A stretch of DNA of 64,000 nucleotides from CAXTSE01 sp964246985. Its GTDB lineage: Bacteria; Actinomycetota; Actinomycetes; Actinomycetales; Microbacteriaceae. This document shows positions 8,652 through 16,528 of this stretch, in pieces. Where the stretch lies: the NCBI GenBank assembly GCA_964246985.1, contig CAXTSE010000002.1:177667-241666 (forward strand), read 5' to 3'. Both the position numbers and the translations under genes were made by a program. Position 1 is the stretch's first letter, and each line of letters begins with the position of its first letter. The notes under the pieces were generated by a model. It was not told where the DNA came from. It was given only the letters and a program-made list of their open reading frames with translations, and did no database searches.

Positions 8652-9443
8652 GTGAAGCGGACGCTGGTTCTCGGCACCGTCATCGCCACGGGCGCCATGC
8701 TCGTCATGCCGTTCCTCGGGGGAGCGGGCCCGTCGCCGATGGCCGCGGCCAGCGATCGCAACGTCACCACATCGGTGCGCATCGCATCCGTCGTCGCCGA
8801 TGTGGCCGATCGCACCCCGTCGGCCATGGCCGTCGCGGTCGCCGACGCCATCGCCACCCGGAAGAGCAGCTACACGATCACCGCACCGCCGCCTCCGCCG
8901 CCCGCGCCCCGCTCGGGCAGCGCGTCCGCGCGCGCCGCTATCAGCCCCGGCGGAGGATGCCCGACCGGTGTCGGGGGCGCCGTCAACGGAGCACCCGGAG
9001 CGGTCTCCGGCGGGGGAGTCGCCGGCACCACGAGCGGCGACCTGGCCGCCTTCGCGGTCGCGTACAACAACATCCGTGTCAGCAACTGCCTGACCCCGAT
9101 CCCGCTCGGCAACATCCGCTACGACGCCTGCATGGAGCAGCGCCTGTTCTGGATGGCCGAGGACCCGAGCACCAGCCCGGCGAGCGCCTGGGGCCACATG
9201 GGCTCGCAGCGCAGCGACGGAGTCCCGTCGGTCGGATGCGACGGCAACCTCGCCGGCGGCATGAACAACTCCGGGACGACGGTGGCGATCAAGTGGTGGG
9301 ACTCGGTCTCGCACCGCACCTCGCTGTACAAGCCGGGGGCCAGCACGGCCGGCGCATGCATCTACTTCGCGATGACGCACGGCGGCGTGCCCGACGAGCC
9401 TTACGCGTTCACGCGCGCGGCCGCCCGCTGGGGTTCCTGCTGA
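8652..9443 (+). CDS. secreted CAP/SCP-like domain protein
   Basis: A 263-residue exported protein. The start at GTG 8652 gives a clean signal peptide (MKRTLVLGTVIATGAMLVMP) with GGGGGG six bases upstream; GTG 8625 and ATG 8505 are longer alternatives. A Pro-rich spacer (TAPPPPPPAP) is followed by a Gly-rich linker and, from about residue 125, a CAP-superfamily-like domain: NNIRVSNCLTPIP, then GCDGNLAGGMNNSG and WWDSVSHRTSLYKP, which resemble the ENIAxG and W-x-x-S-x-x-H motifs. Six cysteines suggest disulfides. Role unknown; CAP proteins of bacteria are mostly uncharacterised. Confidence 0.65.
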   Translation: MKRTLVLGTVIATGAMLVMPFLGGAGPSPMAAASDRNVTTSVRIASVVADVADRTPSAMAVAVADAIATRKSSYTITAPPPPPPAPRSGSASARAAISPGGGCPTGVGGAVNGAPGAVSGGGVAGTTSGDLAAFAVAYNNIRVSNCLTPIPLGNIRYDACMEQRLFWMAEDPSTSPASAWGHMGSQRSDGVPSVGCDGNLAGGMNNSGTTVAIKWWDSVSHRTSLYKPGASTAGACIYFAMTHGGVPDEPYAFTRAAARWGSC

Positions 9444-9467
9444 CCGTTCGACCCTGCGGCATCGCAA

Positions 9468-9473
9468 TAGGCT
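9468..9473 (+). promoter_or_regulatory. -10 box of leaderless oxidoreductase promoter
   Basis: TAGGCT, then six bases (GAGGGC), then the ATG at 9480. No Shine-Dalgarno sequence is needed at this distance. Confidence 0.5.
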
Positions 9474-9479
9474 GAGGGC

Positions 9480-10460
9480 ATGACATTGCGATGGGGCATT
9501 CTCGGCACCGGATGGATCGCCGGCCAGATGACAGGCGACCTCCTTCTCACCGGGCACACGGTCACCGCCGTGGGCTCCCGCACCGAGGAGTCGGCGCGCG
9601 CCTTCGCAGCCGAGCACGGCATCCCGAACGTGCACGGCAGCTACGCCGAGCTCGTCGCCGATCCGGAGGTCGATGCGATCTACGTGGCCACGCCGCACCC
9701 GGCGCACCACGAGCACGGCATGCTCGCCCTCGAGGCCGGCAAGCACGTGCTGATGGAGAAGCCGTTCACGATCAACGCGGATGAGGCGCGCGAGCTGGTC
9801 GAGACGGCCGCGTCCCGTGGGCTGGTCATCCTCGAGGCGATGTGGACCCGCTGGCTGCCGCACATGGTGCGGGTGCGCGAGATCATCGCCTCCGGGGTGC
9901 TCGGCGACGTGCGCACGGTGCTGGCCGACCACACGCAGAACCTGCCCGACGACCCGAGCCACCGCATCCAGAACCCCGACCTCGGGGGCGGCGCACTGCT
10001 CGACCTCGGCATCTACCCGATCTCGTTCGCGTGGGACGTGCTCGGCGAGCCCACCGGCATCACCGCGATCTCGTCGCCGACCCCGACCGGCGTCGACCGC
10101 CAGACCGGCGTCCTGCTCTCGTACGGCGAGGGGCGCCAGGCCGTGCTGCACGCCGCGCTCGACACCCTCGGCCCCAACGTGGCGAGCGTGCTCGGCACCG
10201 AGGGCCGCATCGACATCGACGGCGTCTGGTACACGCCCACGACGTTCCGGGTCGTCGACGGCGAGGGCACCGTCATCGAGACGTGGGAGAACGATGTGCC
10301 GGGGCGCGGGATGCAGTTCCAGGCGGATGCGCTGGAAGAGCTGGTCGCATCCGGCACCCTGTCGGGCGACGTGCTGTCGGTCGACGAGACGGTGGCCATC
10401 ATGGGGACCCTCGACACCATCCGCGAGCAGATCGGTCTGCGGTACCCGTCGGAGAGCTGA
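9480..10460 (+). CDS. Gfo/Idh/MocA-family oxidoreductase
   Basis: A 326-residue NAD(P)-dependent dehydrogenase. The Rossmann motif ILGTGWIAGQM is at residues 6-16, the EKPFTIN motif (catalytic-lysine loop of the family) at about 93-99, and the C-terminal alpha/beta domain begins with GGALLDLGIYPISFA (about 164-178), as in dihydrodiol/xylose dehydrogenase-like members. The substrate, probably a sugar or cyclitol, cannot be told from sequence. A leaderless promoter lies upstream; no operon partners are evident. Confidence 0.9.
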   Translation: MTLRWGILGTGWIAGQMTGDLLLTGHTVTAVGSRTEESARAFAAEHGIPNVHGSYAELVADPEVDAIYVATPHPAHHEHGMLALEAGKHVLMEKPFTINADEARELVETAASRGLVILEAMWTRWLPHMVRVREIIASGVLGDVRTVLADHTQNLPDDPSHRIQNPDLGGGALLDLGIYPISFAWDVLGEPTGITAISSPTPTGVDRQTGVLLSYGEGRQAVLHAALDTLGPNVASVLGTEGRIDIDGVWYTPTTFRVVDGEGTVIETWENDVPGRGMQFQADALEELVASGTLSGDVLSVDETVAIMGTLDTIREQIGLRYPSES

Positions 10461-10490
10461 CCGCACGGGAAGGCTGACAGCCTCGTCGTC

Positions 10491-10496
10491 TACCAT
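10491..10496 (+). promoter_or_regulatory. -10 box deciding the dacB start
   Basis: TACCAT followed by six bases and GTG at 10503. The same geometry recurs at about a dozen genes here, so GTG 10503 is preferred over GTG 10500 and ATG 10495. Confidence 0.45.
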
Positions 10497-10502
10497 GGCG
10501 TG

Positions 10503-12050
10503 GTGACCGACGAGCAGCCGACCTCTCGCCGCGCCGCTCGCGCGGCAGCAGCGGCGTCCGCGAAGCCGGCGGCCGGGGCCGACCCGACAGGCGTGCCCGC
10601 CGACGCGGCACCCACGGGCGGTCTCATGCTCGCTATCCGCTCGCACCCGACCGCCTGGCTGATCGGCGCACTCTCGGTGCTCTTCGTCGTCCTCGGTACG
10701 GGGGCGGTGTTCGCGGGCATCTCGACCGGATCCGGTCCGGCCTCCGCCGCCGTCGTCGCGACCCCGTCTCCGACGCCGACCGAGACCGCCCGCCCGCTGC
10801 CCGCGTCCCAGGTCGGTCCGTCCCGCATCCGCACCTGCTCGGTCGCGGGGCTCGCGGCCGACCCCCGCCTCATGACCCTCAACGGGGCCGTGCGGCGGGC
10901 TGACGACGGCACCCTCCTCTACAGCCACAACGGCGCCACCCCGTCACGCACCGGCAGCGTGCTCAAGGTGCTCACGGCATCCGCGGCCCTGGCCGTCCTC
11001 GGACCCGACTTCCGCATCACCACCCAGGTGCTCGCCGGGGCGGCGCCGGGCTCGATCGTGCTAGTCGGGCGCGGCGACGCGTCGCTGAGCGCTCTGGCGC
11101 CCGGCAGCGAGAGCGTGTACCGGGGCGCGCCGAAGCTGGCGGATCTCGCGGCCCAGACGATCGCGGCCCTCGACCCCGCGACGCCCATCACCAGCCTGGT
11201 GCTCGACGCCAGCTACTGGAACCCCGCCGACAAGTGGGACCCGAGCTGGAAGCGCACCGAGCAGACGATCGGCTACCACTCCGAGGTGACGGCGCTGATG
11301 GTCGATGGCGATCGCGCCAACCCGTCGCAGCTCACCAGCCCGCGCAGCACCGACCCGATCAGCCGGGCGGGGCAGGCGTTCCTGTCGGCGCTTCGGAACG
11401 CCGACACGAAGGGCGTCATCGCGGGCGATGTGGCCATCACGACCGGCACGGCGACCGGCGGCGCCGCGCTCGCGGCCGTGCAGTCGCAGCCGGTCAGCTC
11501 TCTGATCCCGCAGATGCTCCTCAACAGCGACAACACGATGGCCGAGATGCTCGCCCGGATCGTGTCGAAGGAGTCCGGCTTCAACGGATCGGCCGCCTCG
11601 CTCGACCAGGCGATCCCGAGCGCGCTGTTCCCCGACGACCCGACCACGGCATCCACGCTCACGATCATCGACGGCTCGGGCCTCAGCGAGTTCAACGCGG
11701 TGCCCGCCGAGGTGATGGCGCGATTCATGTCGGGCGTGCAGGCGGGCGCGCAGCTCGGCGCGGGCAACCTCGCCGTCGTGCGCGACGCCCTCCCGGTGGC
11801 AGGAAAGTCCGGCACGCTCTCGAGCCGGTTCACCGGCGGCAACGCCGTCGTGCGTGGCAACCTGACGGCCAAGACCGGCTGGATCGACACCGCCTACAGT
11901 CTCTCCGGCTTCGTCACGGCGGCCGACGGCACCGTGCTGACCTTCGCGTTCTTCGCGGTCGGCAACGGCATCAGGCCCAATGCGAAGGACGCCATCGACT
12001 CGCTGTCGGCCGGCATCTTCACGTGCGGCGACAACCTGGCGAGCAGCTGA
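10503..12050 (+). CDS. dacB: D-alanyl-D-alanine carboxypeptidase/endopeptidase (PBP4 family)
   Basis: A 515-residue serine peptidase of the S13/PBP4 family that trims or opens peptidoglycan crosslinks. An N-terminal cytoplasmic tail rich in Ala/Arg is followed by one membrane helix (about residues 51-78), so the catalytic part is anchored outside. Penicillin-binding motifs are SVLK (SxxK), SDN (SxN, in LLNSDNTMAEML) and KTG (LTAKTGWI). The long insertion between SxxK and SxN is typical of PBP4. GTG 10503 is chosen from the leaderless -10 spacing. The downstream pncA is 17 bases away, possibly in the same transcript. Confidence 0.93.
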   Translation: MTDEQPTSRRAARAAAAASAKPAAGADPTGVPADAAPTGGLMLAIRSHPTAWLIGALSVLFVVLGTGAVFAGISTGSGPASAAVVATPSPTPTETARPLPASQVGPSRIRTCSVAGLAADPRLMTLNGAVRRADDGTLLYSHNGATPSRTGSVLKVLTASAALAVLGPDFRITTQVLAGAAPGSIVLVGRGDASLSALAPGSESVYRGAPKLADLAAQTIAALDPATPITSLVLDASYWNPADKWDPSWKRTEQTIGYHSEVTALMVDGDRANPSQLTSPRSTDPISRAGQAFLSALRNADTKGVIAGDVAITTGTATGGAALAAVQSQPVSSLIPQMLLNSDNTMAEMLARIVSKESGFNGSAASLDQAIPSALFPDDPTTASTLTIIDGSGLSEFNAVPAEVMARFMSGVQAGAQLGAGNLAVVRDALPVAGKSGTLSSRFTGGNAVVRGNLTAKTGWIDTAYSLSGFVTAADGTVLTFAFFAVGNGIRPNAKDAIDSLSAGIFTCGDNLASS

Positions 12051-12067
12051 GCCGTGAGGACCGCACC

Positions 12068-12709
12068 GTGACCCGCGCGCTGTTCATCATCGACGTGCAG
12101 AACGACTTCACCGAGGGCGGCGCTCTCGGGGTCGACGGAGGCGCGGCCGTCGCGGCCGGCGTGACCGAGTACCTGCGCGCCCATCCCGACCGCTACGACG
12201 TCGTGTTCGCGTCGCGCGACTGGCACGACGCGACCGGGGACAATGGCGGCCACTTCGCGACGGATGCGGCACCCGACTTCGTCGAGACCTGGCCGGCTCA
12301 CTGCGTGGCCGGCTCCGTCGGCGCCGACTACCACCCCGCCCTCGACACGACGCTGGTCGACGTGCACGTGCGGAAGGGTCAAGGGCGCCCGGCGTACTCG
12401 ATCTTCGAGGGCGAGACCGAGTCCGGCGGCACGCTGGTCGGCGCACTCGACGAGTTCGCCGTCACCGAGGTCGACGTCGTCGGCATCGCGACCGACTACT
12501 GCGTGCGCGCCTCGGCCCTCGACGCGCTGGGAGCCGACCGCCGCGTCCGCGTGCTCTCCGACCTCGTCGCCGGGGTCGCGCCCGCGTCGAGTGCGGCCGC
12601 CCTCGACGAGCTGGCCGCGGCCGGCGCCGCCATCGCACCGAGTGCCGTGGCACCGAGTGCCGTCGCACCCAGCTCCACCGACCCCCAGCCCCACCCGGAA
12701 GGCCACTGA
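12068..12709 (+). CDS. pncA: nicotinamidase/pyrazinamidase
   Basis: A 213-residue cysteine hydrolase converting nicotinamide to nicotinate in NAD recycling. The catalytic triad is visible: Asp in FIIDVQNDF (about residue 9), Lys in VRKGQGRPAYS (about 102) and Cys in GIATDYCVRAS (about 144). The metal-binding Asp-x-His is in SRDWH. The C-terminal tail (about 185-213) carries a short APSAVAPSAVAPS repetition and looks disordered. GTG 12068 is chosen because the first residues then form the beta strand leading to the catalytic Asp. The stop overlaps the next ATG. Confidence 0.95.
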   Translation: MTRALFIIDVQNDFTEGGALGVDGGAAVAAGVTEYLRAHPDRYDVVFASRDWHDATGDNGGHFATDAAPDFVETWPAHCVAGSVGADYHPALDTTLVDVHVRKGQGRPAYSIFEGETESGGTLVGALDEFAVTEVDVVGIATDYCVRASALDALGADRRVRVLSDLVAGVAPASSAAALDELAAAGAAIAPSAVAPSAVAPSSTDPQPHPEGH

Positions 12710-12798
12710 TGTTCTCCTACGCCCTGCTCGTGATCGCCGTCCTCGGTGCGATCGCGCTCGCCGTCGCCTTCGTGCTCGAGGTCATCATCGGCGTCTGA
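12709..12798 (+). CDS. 29-residue single-pass membrane peptide
   Basis: An ATG overlaps the pncA stop (TGATG) and opens a 29-codon frame that is almost entirely one hydrophobic helix (MFSYALLVIAVLGAIALAVA, then FVLEVIIGV), ending two bases before the GTG of the next gene. The frame exactly fills the space between its neighbours, and translation would be coupled on both sides. No family recognised. It could be a genuine small membrane protein or a coupling element for the methyltransferase. Conservation would decide. Confidence 0.5.
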   Translation: MFSYALLVIAVLGAIALAVAFVLEVIIGV

Positions 12799-12800
12799 CC

Positions 12801-13616
12801 GTGCCGGTCATCGAGATCGCCGACAGTGGCGACGGGCTCTTCGCCGACCCGCGTCTCGCCGACTTCTCGCATCGCACCGACGTCGACCTGCGCCGCGCGC
12901 AGGGCACCGACCAGGGCCTCTACCTGGCCGAGTCGCTCCTGGTGCTCGAGCGGGCGCTGCGCGCCGGGCACGAGCCGCGCTCGGTGCTCGCGCTCGGCGG
13001 GTCCGTCGACGAGGTGCTCGCCTTGCTGGGCGATCGCGACGTGCCGGTGTTCACGGGGCCGGGTGAGCTGCTTGCAGAGCTGACGGGCTACCTGCTGCAC
13101 CGCGGGGTCGTGGCGTCGATGCATCGGCCGGCCCTCGCATCCGCCGCCTCGCTGCTCGCTGATGCTCGCCGCGTCGTCGTGCTCGAGGATGTCGTCGATC
13201 CCACGAACGTCGGCGCGATCTTCCGGTCGGTCGCGGCGATCGGCGCGGATGCGGTGCTCGTCTCACCGCGCTGCTCCGACCCGTTCTACCGGCGCGCGAT
13301 CCGGGTGAGCATGGGCACGGTGCTGCAGGTGCCGTGGACGCGCGCACCCGACTGGCCCGAGCTGTCGCCGCTGCTGCGGGACGCCGGCTTCGAGGTCGCG
13401 GCGCTCGCGCTGACCCCGGAGGCGGTCGCGATCCGCGACTACGCGGCTCGTGCGCCGGAGCGGGTCGCGCTGGTGCTCGGCACCGAGGGCGAGGGGCTGA
13501 CACTGGCCGCGCTGGCCGCCGCCGACGTGCACGTGCAGATCCCGATGCGGCACGGGATCGACTCGCTGAACGTCGCGGCCGCCGCGGCGGTGGCGATGTT
13601 CGCGCTGGGCATGTAG
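12801..13616 (+). CDS. TrmH/SpoU-family RNA 2'-O-methyltransferase
   Basis: A 271-residue SPOUT methyltransferase. The C-terminal trefoil-knot motifs are DPTNVGAIFRSVAAIGADAV (motif 1, about 133-152), LGTEGEGL (motif 2) and IPMRHGIDSLNVAAAAAVAM (motif 3, about 249-268). The N-terminal part resembles the RNA-binding substrate domain of 23S rRNA/tRNA SpoU enzymes. It transfers a methyl group from SAM to a ribose in rRNA or tRNA; the target nucleotide is not predictable here. The GTG start comes two bases after the small membrane frame. Confidence 0.92.
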   Translation: MPVIEIADSGDGLFADPRLADFSHRTDVDLRRAQGTDQGLYLAESLLVLERALRAGHEPRSVLALGGSVDEVLALLGDRDVPVFTGPGELLAELTGYLLHRGVVASMHRPALASAASLLADARRVVVLEDVVDPTNVGAIFRSVAAIGADAVLVSPRCSDPFYRRAIRVSMGTVLQVPWTRAPDWPELSPLLRDAGFEVAALALTPEAVAIRDYAARAPERVALVLGTEGEGLTLAALAAADVHVQIPMRHGIDSLNVAAAAAVAMFALGM

Positions 13617-13626
13617 CTCGAGCCTC

Positions 13627-13676
13627 GATCTCGACAGGCTCGATCAGCGGAGTCGTCGGTCGAGCCTGTCGAGACC
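13627..13676. repeat. inverted pair of the dispersed repeat between convergent genes
   Basis: Left arm TCTCGACAGGCTCGA (13629-13643) and right arm TCGAGCCTGTCGAGA (13660-13674) are perfect 15-base complements with a 16-base loop. The right side is the exact consensus GGTCGAGCCTGTCGAGACC (13658-13676). Lying between the convergent methyltransferase and ABC exporter, it could fold in transcripts from either side and act as a bidirectional terminator. Confidence 0.8.
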
Positions 13677-13678
13677 CC

Positions 13679-15544
13679 CTAGACCAGCAGCTGGTGCTTC
13701 GCGAGCTCCTTGTAGAGAGGCGTCGAGACCACGAGCTCCGAGTGGGTGCCGACACCCGCCACCCGGCCGCGCTCGAGCACCACGATCTGGTCGGAGTCGA
13801 CCACCGTCGACAGGCGGTGCGCGATCACCAGCAGGGTGCGGTTCTCGGCGACCTTGTCGATGGCGTCGCGCAGCAGCTGCTCGTTGAGGCCGTCGAGCGA
13901 GGCGGTCGCCTCGTCGAGCAGCAGGATGGGCGGGGCCGCGAGCAGCGCGCGGGCGATCGCGAGGCGCTGGCGCTCGCCACCCGAGAGCATCACGCCGTCC
14001 TCGCCGACGGGCGCGTCGAGTCCGAGCGGGTTGCGGTCGAGCACCTCGCCGAGGTTGACCGCGCGCAGCACGGCGACGCAAGCCGCGTCGTCGGAGGTCG
14101 GCGACCCGAGCGTCAGATTCTGGCGCAGGGTACCCGCGAGCACCGGCGCGTCCTGCTCGACATAGCCGATCTGCGCGCGGAGGTCGTCGCGGGGGATGCC
14201 GCGCACGTCCACGCCGCCGAGGCGCACCACTCCGCCGGTCGGGTCGTAGAACCGCTCGATCAGAGCGAGGATGGTGCTCTTCCCTGCGCCGGACGGACCG
14301 ACCAGGGCGACCCGTGATCCGCGGGCCACATCGAACGTGACGCCGTGGAGGACCTCGCGGTCGCCGCTCTCCGGCTGCGGGAGGGCCTCCTCGCCCACGA
14401 CCTCGGCGATCACCTTCTCGGTCTCGGTCTTGTGCGCATCCTCGGGGTAGCCGAAGCGCACGTCGTGGAAGCTGATCGCAGCCGTGGTCGCGATCGGGGC
14501 CGCGGGCTCGATGGCGGCGTCGCCGTCCGTCTCGCTCGGGAGCGAGTTGATCTCCTCGATGCGGCCGAGCGCGCCGAGCGCCTGATTGACCGAGGTGACA
14601 GCACCGAACGCCGACGCGAGCGGCATGATCAGCATGAACAGGAACAGGATGAACGCCACCAGATTGGCGACCGTCAGCGCTCCGTCGGCTACGCGGTAGC
14701 CGCCGACGCCGAGCACGACCAGCAGCGAGACCTGCAGGGCGATGCCGGCGATCGGCACGATGAGGGCCGACACCTTGGCGACCTTGATGCCGGCGCGCCA
14801 GGCGCCCCGCGCATCCTCCTCGACCGTCGCCAGCTCTCGGTCGGTCGCGTTCGCGGCGCGCACCGTGCGGATCGCGCCGATCACGCGCTCGACCGAGGCC
14901 GCCAGGTCGCCGACCTTCTCCTGCTGCTCTCGGCTGGCCTCGCGGATGCGTCCGGACAGCAGCACGACCGTCACGACCGACACGCCGATGACGAGCACCG
15001 TCAGCCCGAGGAGCACGGGATCGATGATGAGCATCGCGATGAGCGCGCCCACGAACACCACGGCTCCGCCGAGCGCATCCACGAGCCCCTGCGTGATGAC
15101 GGCATAGAGGAGCGTGGTGTCGGAGCCGACGCGCGACACCAGATCGCCCGTGCGGCGCTGGTCGAACTCCGCGATGGGGAGCCGCAGCATGCGCCCGACG
15201 AGCCGACGGCGGGCCGACAGCACGACCGAGGTGCCGGTGCGCTGCAGCAGGTAGTGCTGCAGGCCGCTCAGGAGACCCGCGACCACGACCAGCCCGACGA
15301 GAAGCCAGACCAGCGAGCCGAGGGGATCGCCGCTCTCGACGATGCCGATCACCTGGCTGACGAGCAGCGGCTGGGCGAGCGAGGCGCCGGCGCCGGCGAG
15401 GCTGAGGGCGACCACGGCGATCAGCACCGGGCGGTGCTCGGCGAGGTACGGCAGGAGCTGCCGGAAGGTGCCGCGCGGCCCATCGCCGGCGGGGGCGCCG
15501 AATCGGCGGGAGGTGGTGCGGGTGCGGGCGGAGCTGTCGGTCAC
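13679..15544 (-). CDS. ABC-type exporter, fused permease and ATPase
   Basis: A 621-residue half-transporter: a six-helix membrane domain (about residues 25-320) followed by a nucleotide-binding domain with Walker A VGPSGAGKST, signature LSGGERQRLAIARALL, Walker B ILLLDEATASLD and H-loop VIAHRLST. It would work as a homodimer exporting lipids, drugs or peptides; substrate unknown. An acidic insertion of roughly 30 residues (with TETEKVIAEVVGEEALPQ) separates the A-loop region (FGYPED) from the first strand (VLHGVTF), longer than usual. GTG 15544 is chosen because upstream codons give an unlikely Arg/Gly-rich leader. Confidence 0.92.
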   Translation of the reverse strand: MTDSSARTRTTSRRFGAPAGDGPRGTFRQLLPYLAEHRPVLIAVVALSLAGAGASLAQPLLVSQVIGIVESGDPLGSLVWLLVGLVVVAGLLSGLQHYLLQRTGTSVVLSARRRLVGRMLRLPIAEFDQRRTGDLVSRVGSDTTLLYAVITQGLVDALGGAVVFVGALIAMLIIDPVLLGLTVLVIGVSVVTVVLLSGRIREASREQQEKVGDLAASVERVIGAIRTVRAANATDRELATVEEDARGAWRAGIKVAKVSALIVPIAGIALQVSLLVVLGVGGYRVADGALTVANLVAFILFLFMLIMPLASAFGAVTSVNQALGALGRIEEINSLPSETDGDAAIEPAAPIATTAAISFHDVRFGYPEDAHKTETEKVIAEVVGEEALPQPESGDREVLHGVTFDVARGSRVALVGPSGAGKSTILALIERFYDPTGGVVRLGGVDVRGIPRDDLRAQIGYVEQDAPVLAGTLRQNLTLGSPTSDDAACVAVLRAVNLGEVLDRNPLGLDAPVGEDGVMLSGGERQRLAIARALLAAPPILLLDEATASLDGLNEQLLRDAIDKVAENRTLLVIAHRLSTVVDSDQIVVLERGRVAGVGTHSELVVSTPLYKELAKHQLLV

Positions 15545-15632
15545 GGCCTCCACCGTACCCGCCGTTCCTGACCCGCACCGCCTCCCGAGGGATGCACGCG
15601 TGCGAGGTGCACCGCGTGCACCGTACGTCGGA

Positions 15633-16454
15633 TCAGCCGGCGTCCTGCCCCACCGAGTCGCCACCCACGACGCACAGATCCGACTGGAATCTCTCCTGCC
15701 AGGAGGCGGTCGGAGCGCCCAGGCCGCTGCCGGCCTCCGTGATCTCGGCGGAGCAGTCGCTGAAGGTCACGGCCACCGGCGGGTTGTCGCCCGGCTGGTT
15801 CGCATTGACGCCGTACTTGCGGTTGGCCCAGCCGCCGAACGGCACGGTGCCGTAGTCGTCGCCCGCGACGTCGCCGGCGATGCCGACATAGATCGAGCCC
15901 GTGCCTGTCCCGTCCAGCAGCACCGGCTGCGCGCAGTGCGGGATGCTGCCCGCCGTCTCACCGAACTGGGTCGGCTCGTTCACCTGCCGCAGGTCGCCGA
16001 CCGCGGTGATCGTCGATCCCGGGCTCGGTAGAGGCAGCATCAGCAGGGGAGTGTCGTCCGGCCAGTCGGCGGTGCCGGCGCGGGCCAGGGCGACCACGTC
16101 GATCGTCGTGAAGCTGTACCCGCCGTCGGCGACCACGCCGTCGTCGATCTCGCCCGTGCACCAGGCCGTGGTCGCGTCCCAGGCGGGGGTCGCGCCGTCG
16201 GAGCTGTACGGCTCGGGCGTGCCCACGAACAGGTCGATGTCGAGCACCGCGCCGTTCGACGCGGTCGCCGTGGCGTGGAGGGCGAGCACCGCGTTGTCGG
16301 GGATCTCGGGGGCGGCGCTCGGCTCGTCGACGGGGGCGGTGGTCGGCGCGGAGGTCTGCACCGGCTCCGGGGGCGTCCCCGGCCCGCACGCCGTGAGGAG
16401 GAGCAGAAGCGGCACCAGCGGCACAGCCGTGAGAGCAAGGGGCCGTGTGCGCAT
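15633..16454 (-). CDS. hypothetical secreted lipoprotein
   Basis: A 273-residue protein with a signal peptide and lipobox (LLLLLTACGPG, Cys about residue 23), then a Pro/Thr-rich linker (to about residue 50) and a globular domain with several Trp/Cys positions (TTAWCTGEIDD, SIPHCAQPV, FSDCSAEI, SDLCVVGG). It would be anchored on the outer membrane face. GGAGG sits five bases before the ATG, and TATACT at 16484-16489 is a good -10. I recognise no family. It is divergent from the ABC-2 operon, which does not prove a link. Confidence 0.75.
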   Translation of the reverse strand: MRTRPLALTAVPLVPLLLLLTACGPGTPPEPVQTSAPTTAPVDEPSAAPEIPDNAVLALHATATASNGAVLDIDLFVGTPEPYSSDGATPAWDATTAWCTGEIDDGVVADGGYSFTTIDVVALARAGTADWPDDTPLLMLPLPSPGSTITAVGDLRQVNEPTQFGETAGSIPHCAQPVLLDGTGTGSIYVGIAGDVAGDDYGTVPFGGWANRKYGVNANQPGDNPPVAVTFSDCSAEITEAGSGLGAPTASWQERFQSDLCVVGGDSVGQDAG

Positions 16455-16483
16455 CGTCGCCTCCATGAGAGATGTTCGACCCG

Positions 16484-16489
16484 AGTATA
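16484..16489 (-). promoter_or_regulatory. -10 box for the lipoprotein gene
   Basis: TATACT on the minus strand with a leader of about 25 bases containing GGAGG before ATG 16454. No convincing -35 box is seen. Confidence 0.4.
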
Positions 16490-16516
16490 GGGATCGCGGC
16501 TGTCGCCGGTGTTCCG

Positions 16517-16522
16517 TAGTCT
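16517..16522 (+). promoter_or_regulatory. -10 box of leaderless ABC-2 operon promoter
   Basis: TAGTCT, six bases (CGACAA), then the GTG start at 16529. Confidence 0.5.
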
Positions 16523-16528
16523 CGACAA

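Noticed and set aside
8517..10928. 803-codon minus frame across the CAP, oxidoreductase and dacB genes
   Set aside because: It crosses three well-supported plus-strand genes and shows no domain-like sequence.
12640..12706. Short APSAV repetition at the PncA C-terminus as a functional repeat
   Set aside because: Two to three low-complexity units in a disordered tail; probably replication slippage.
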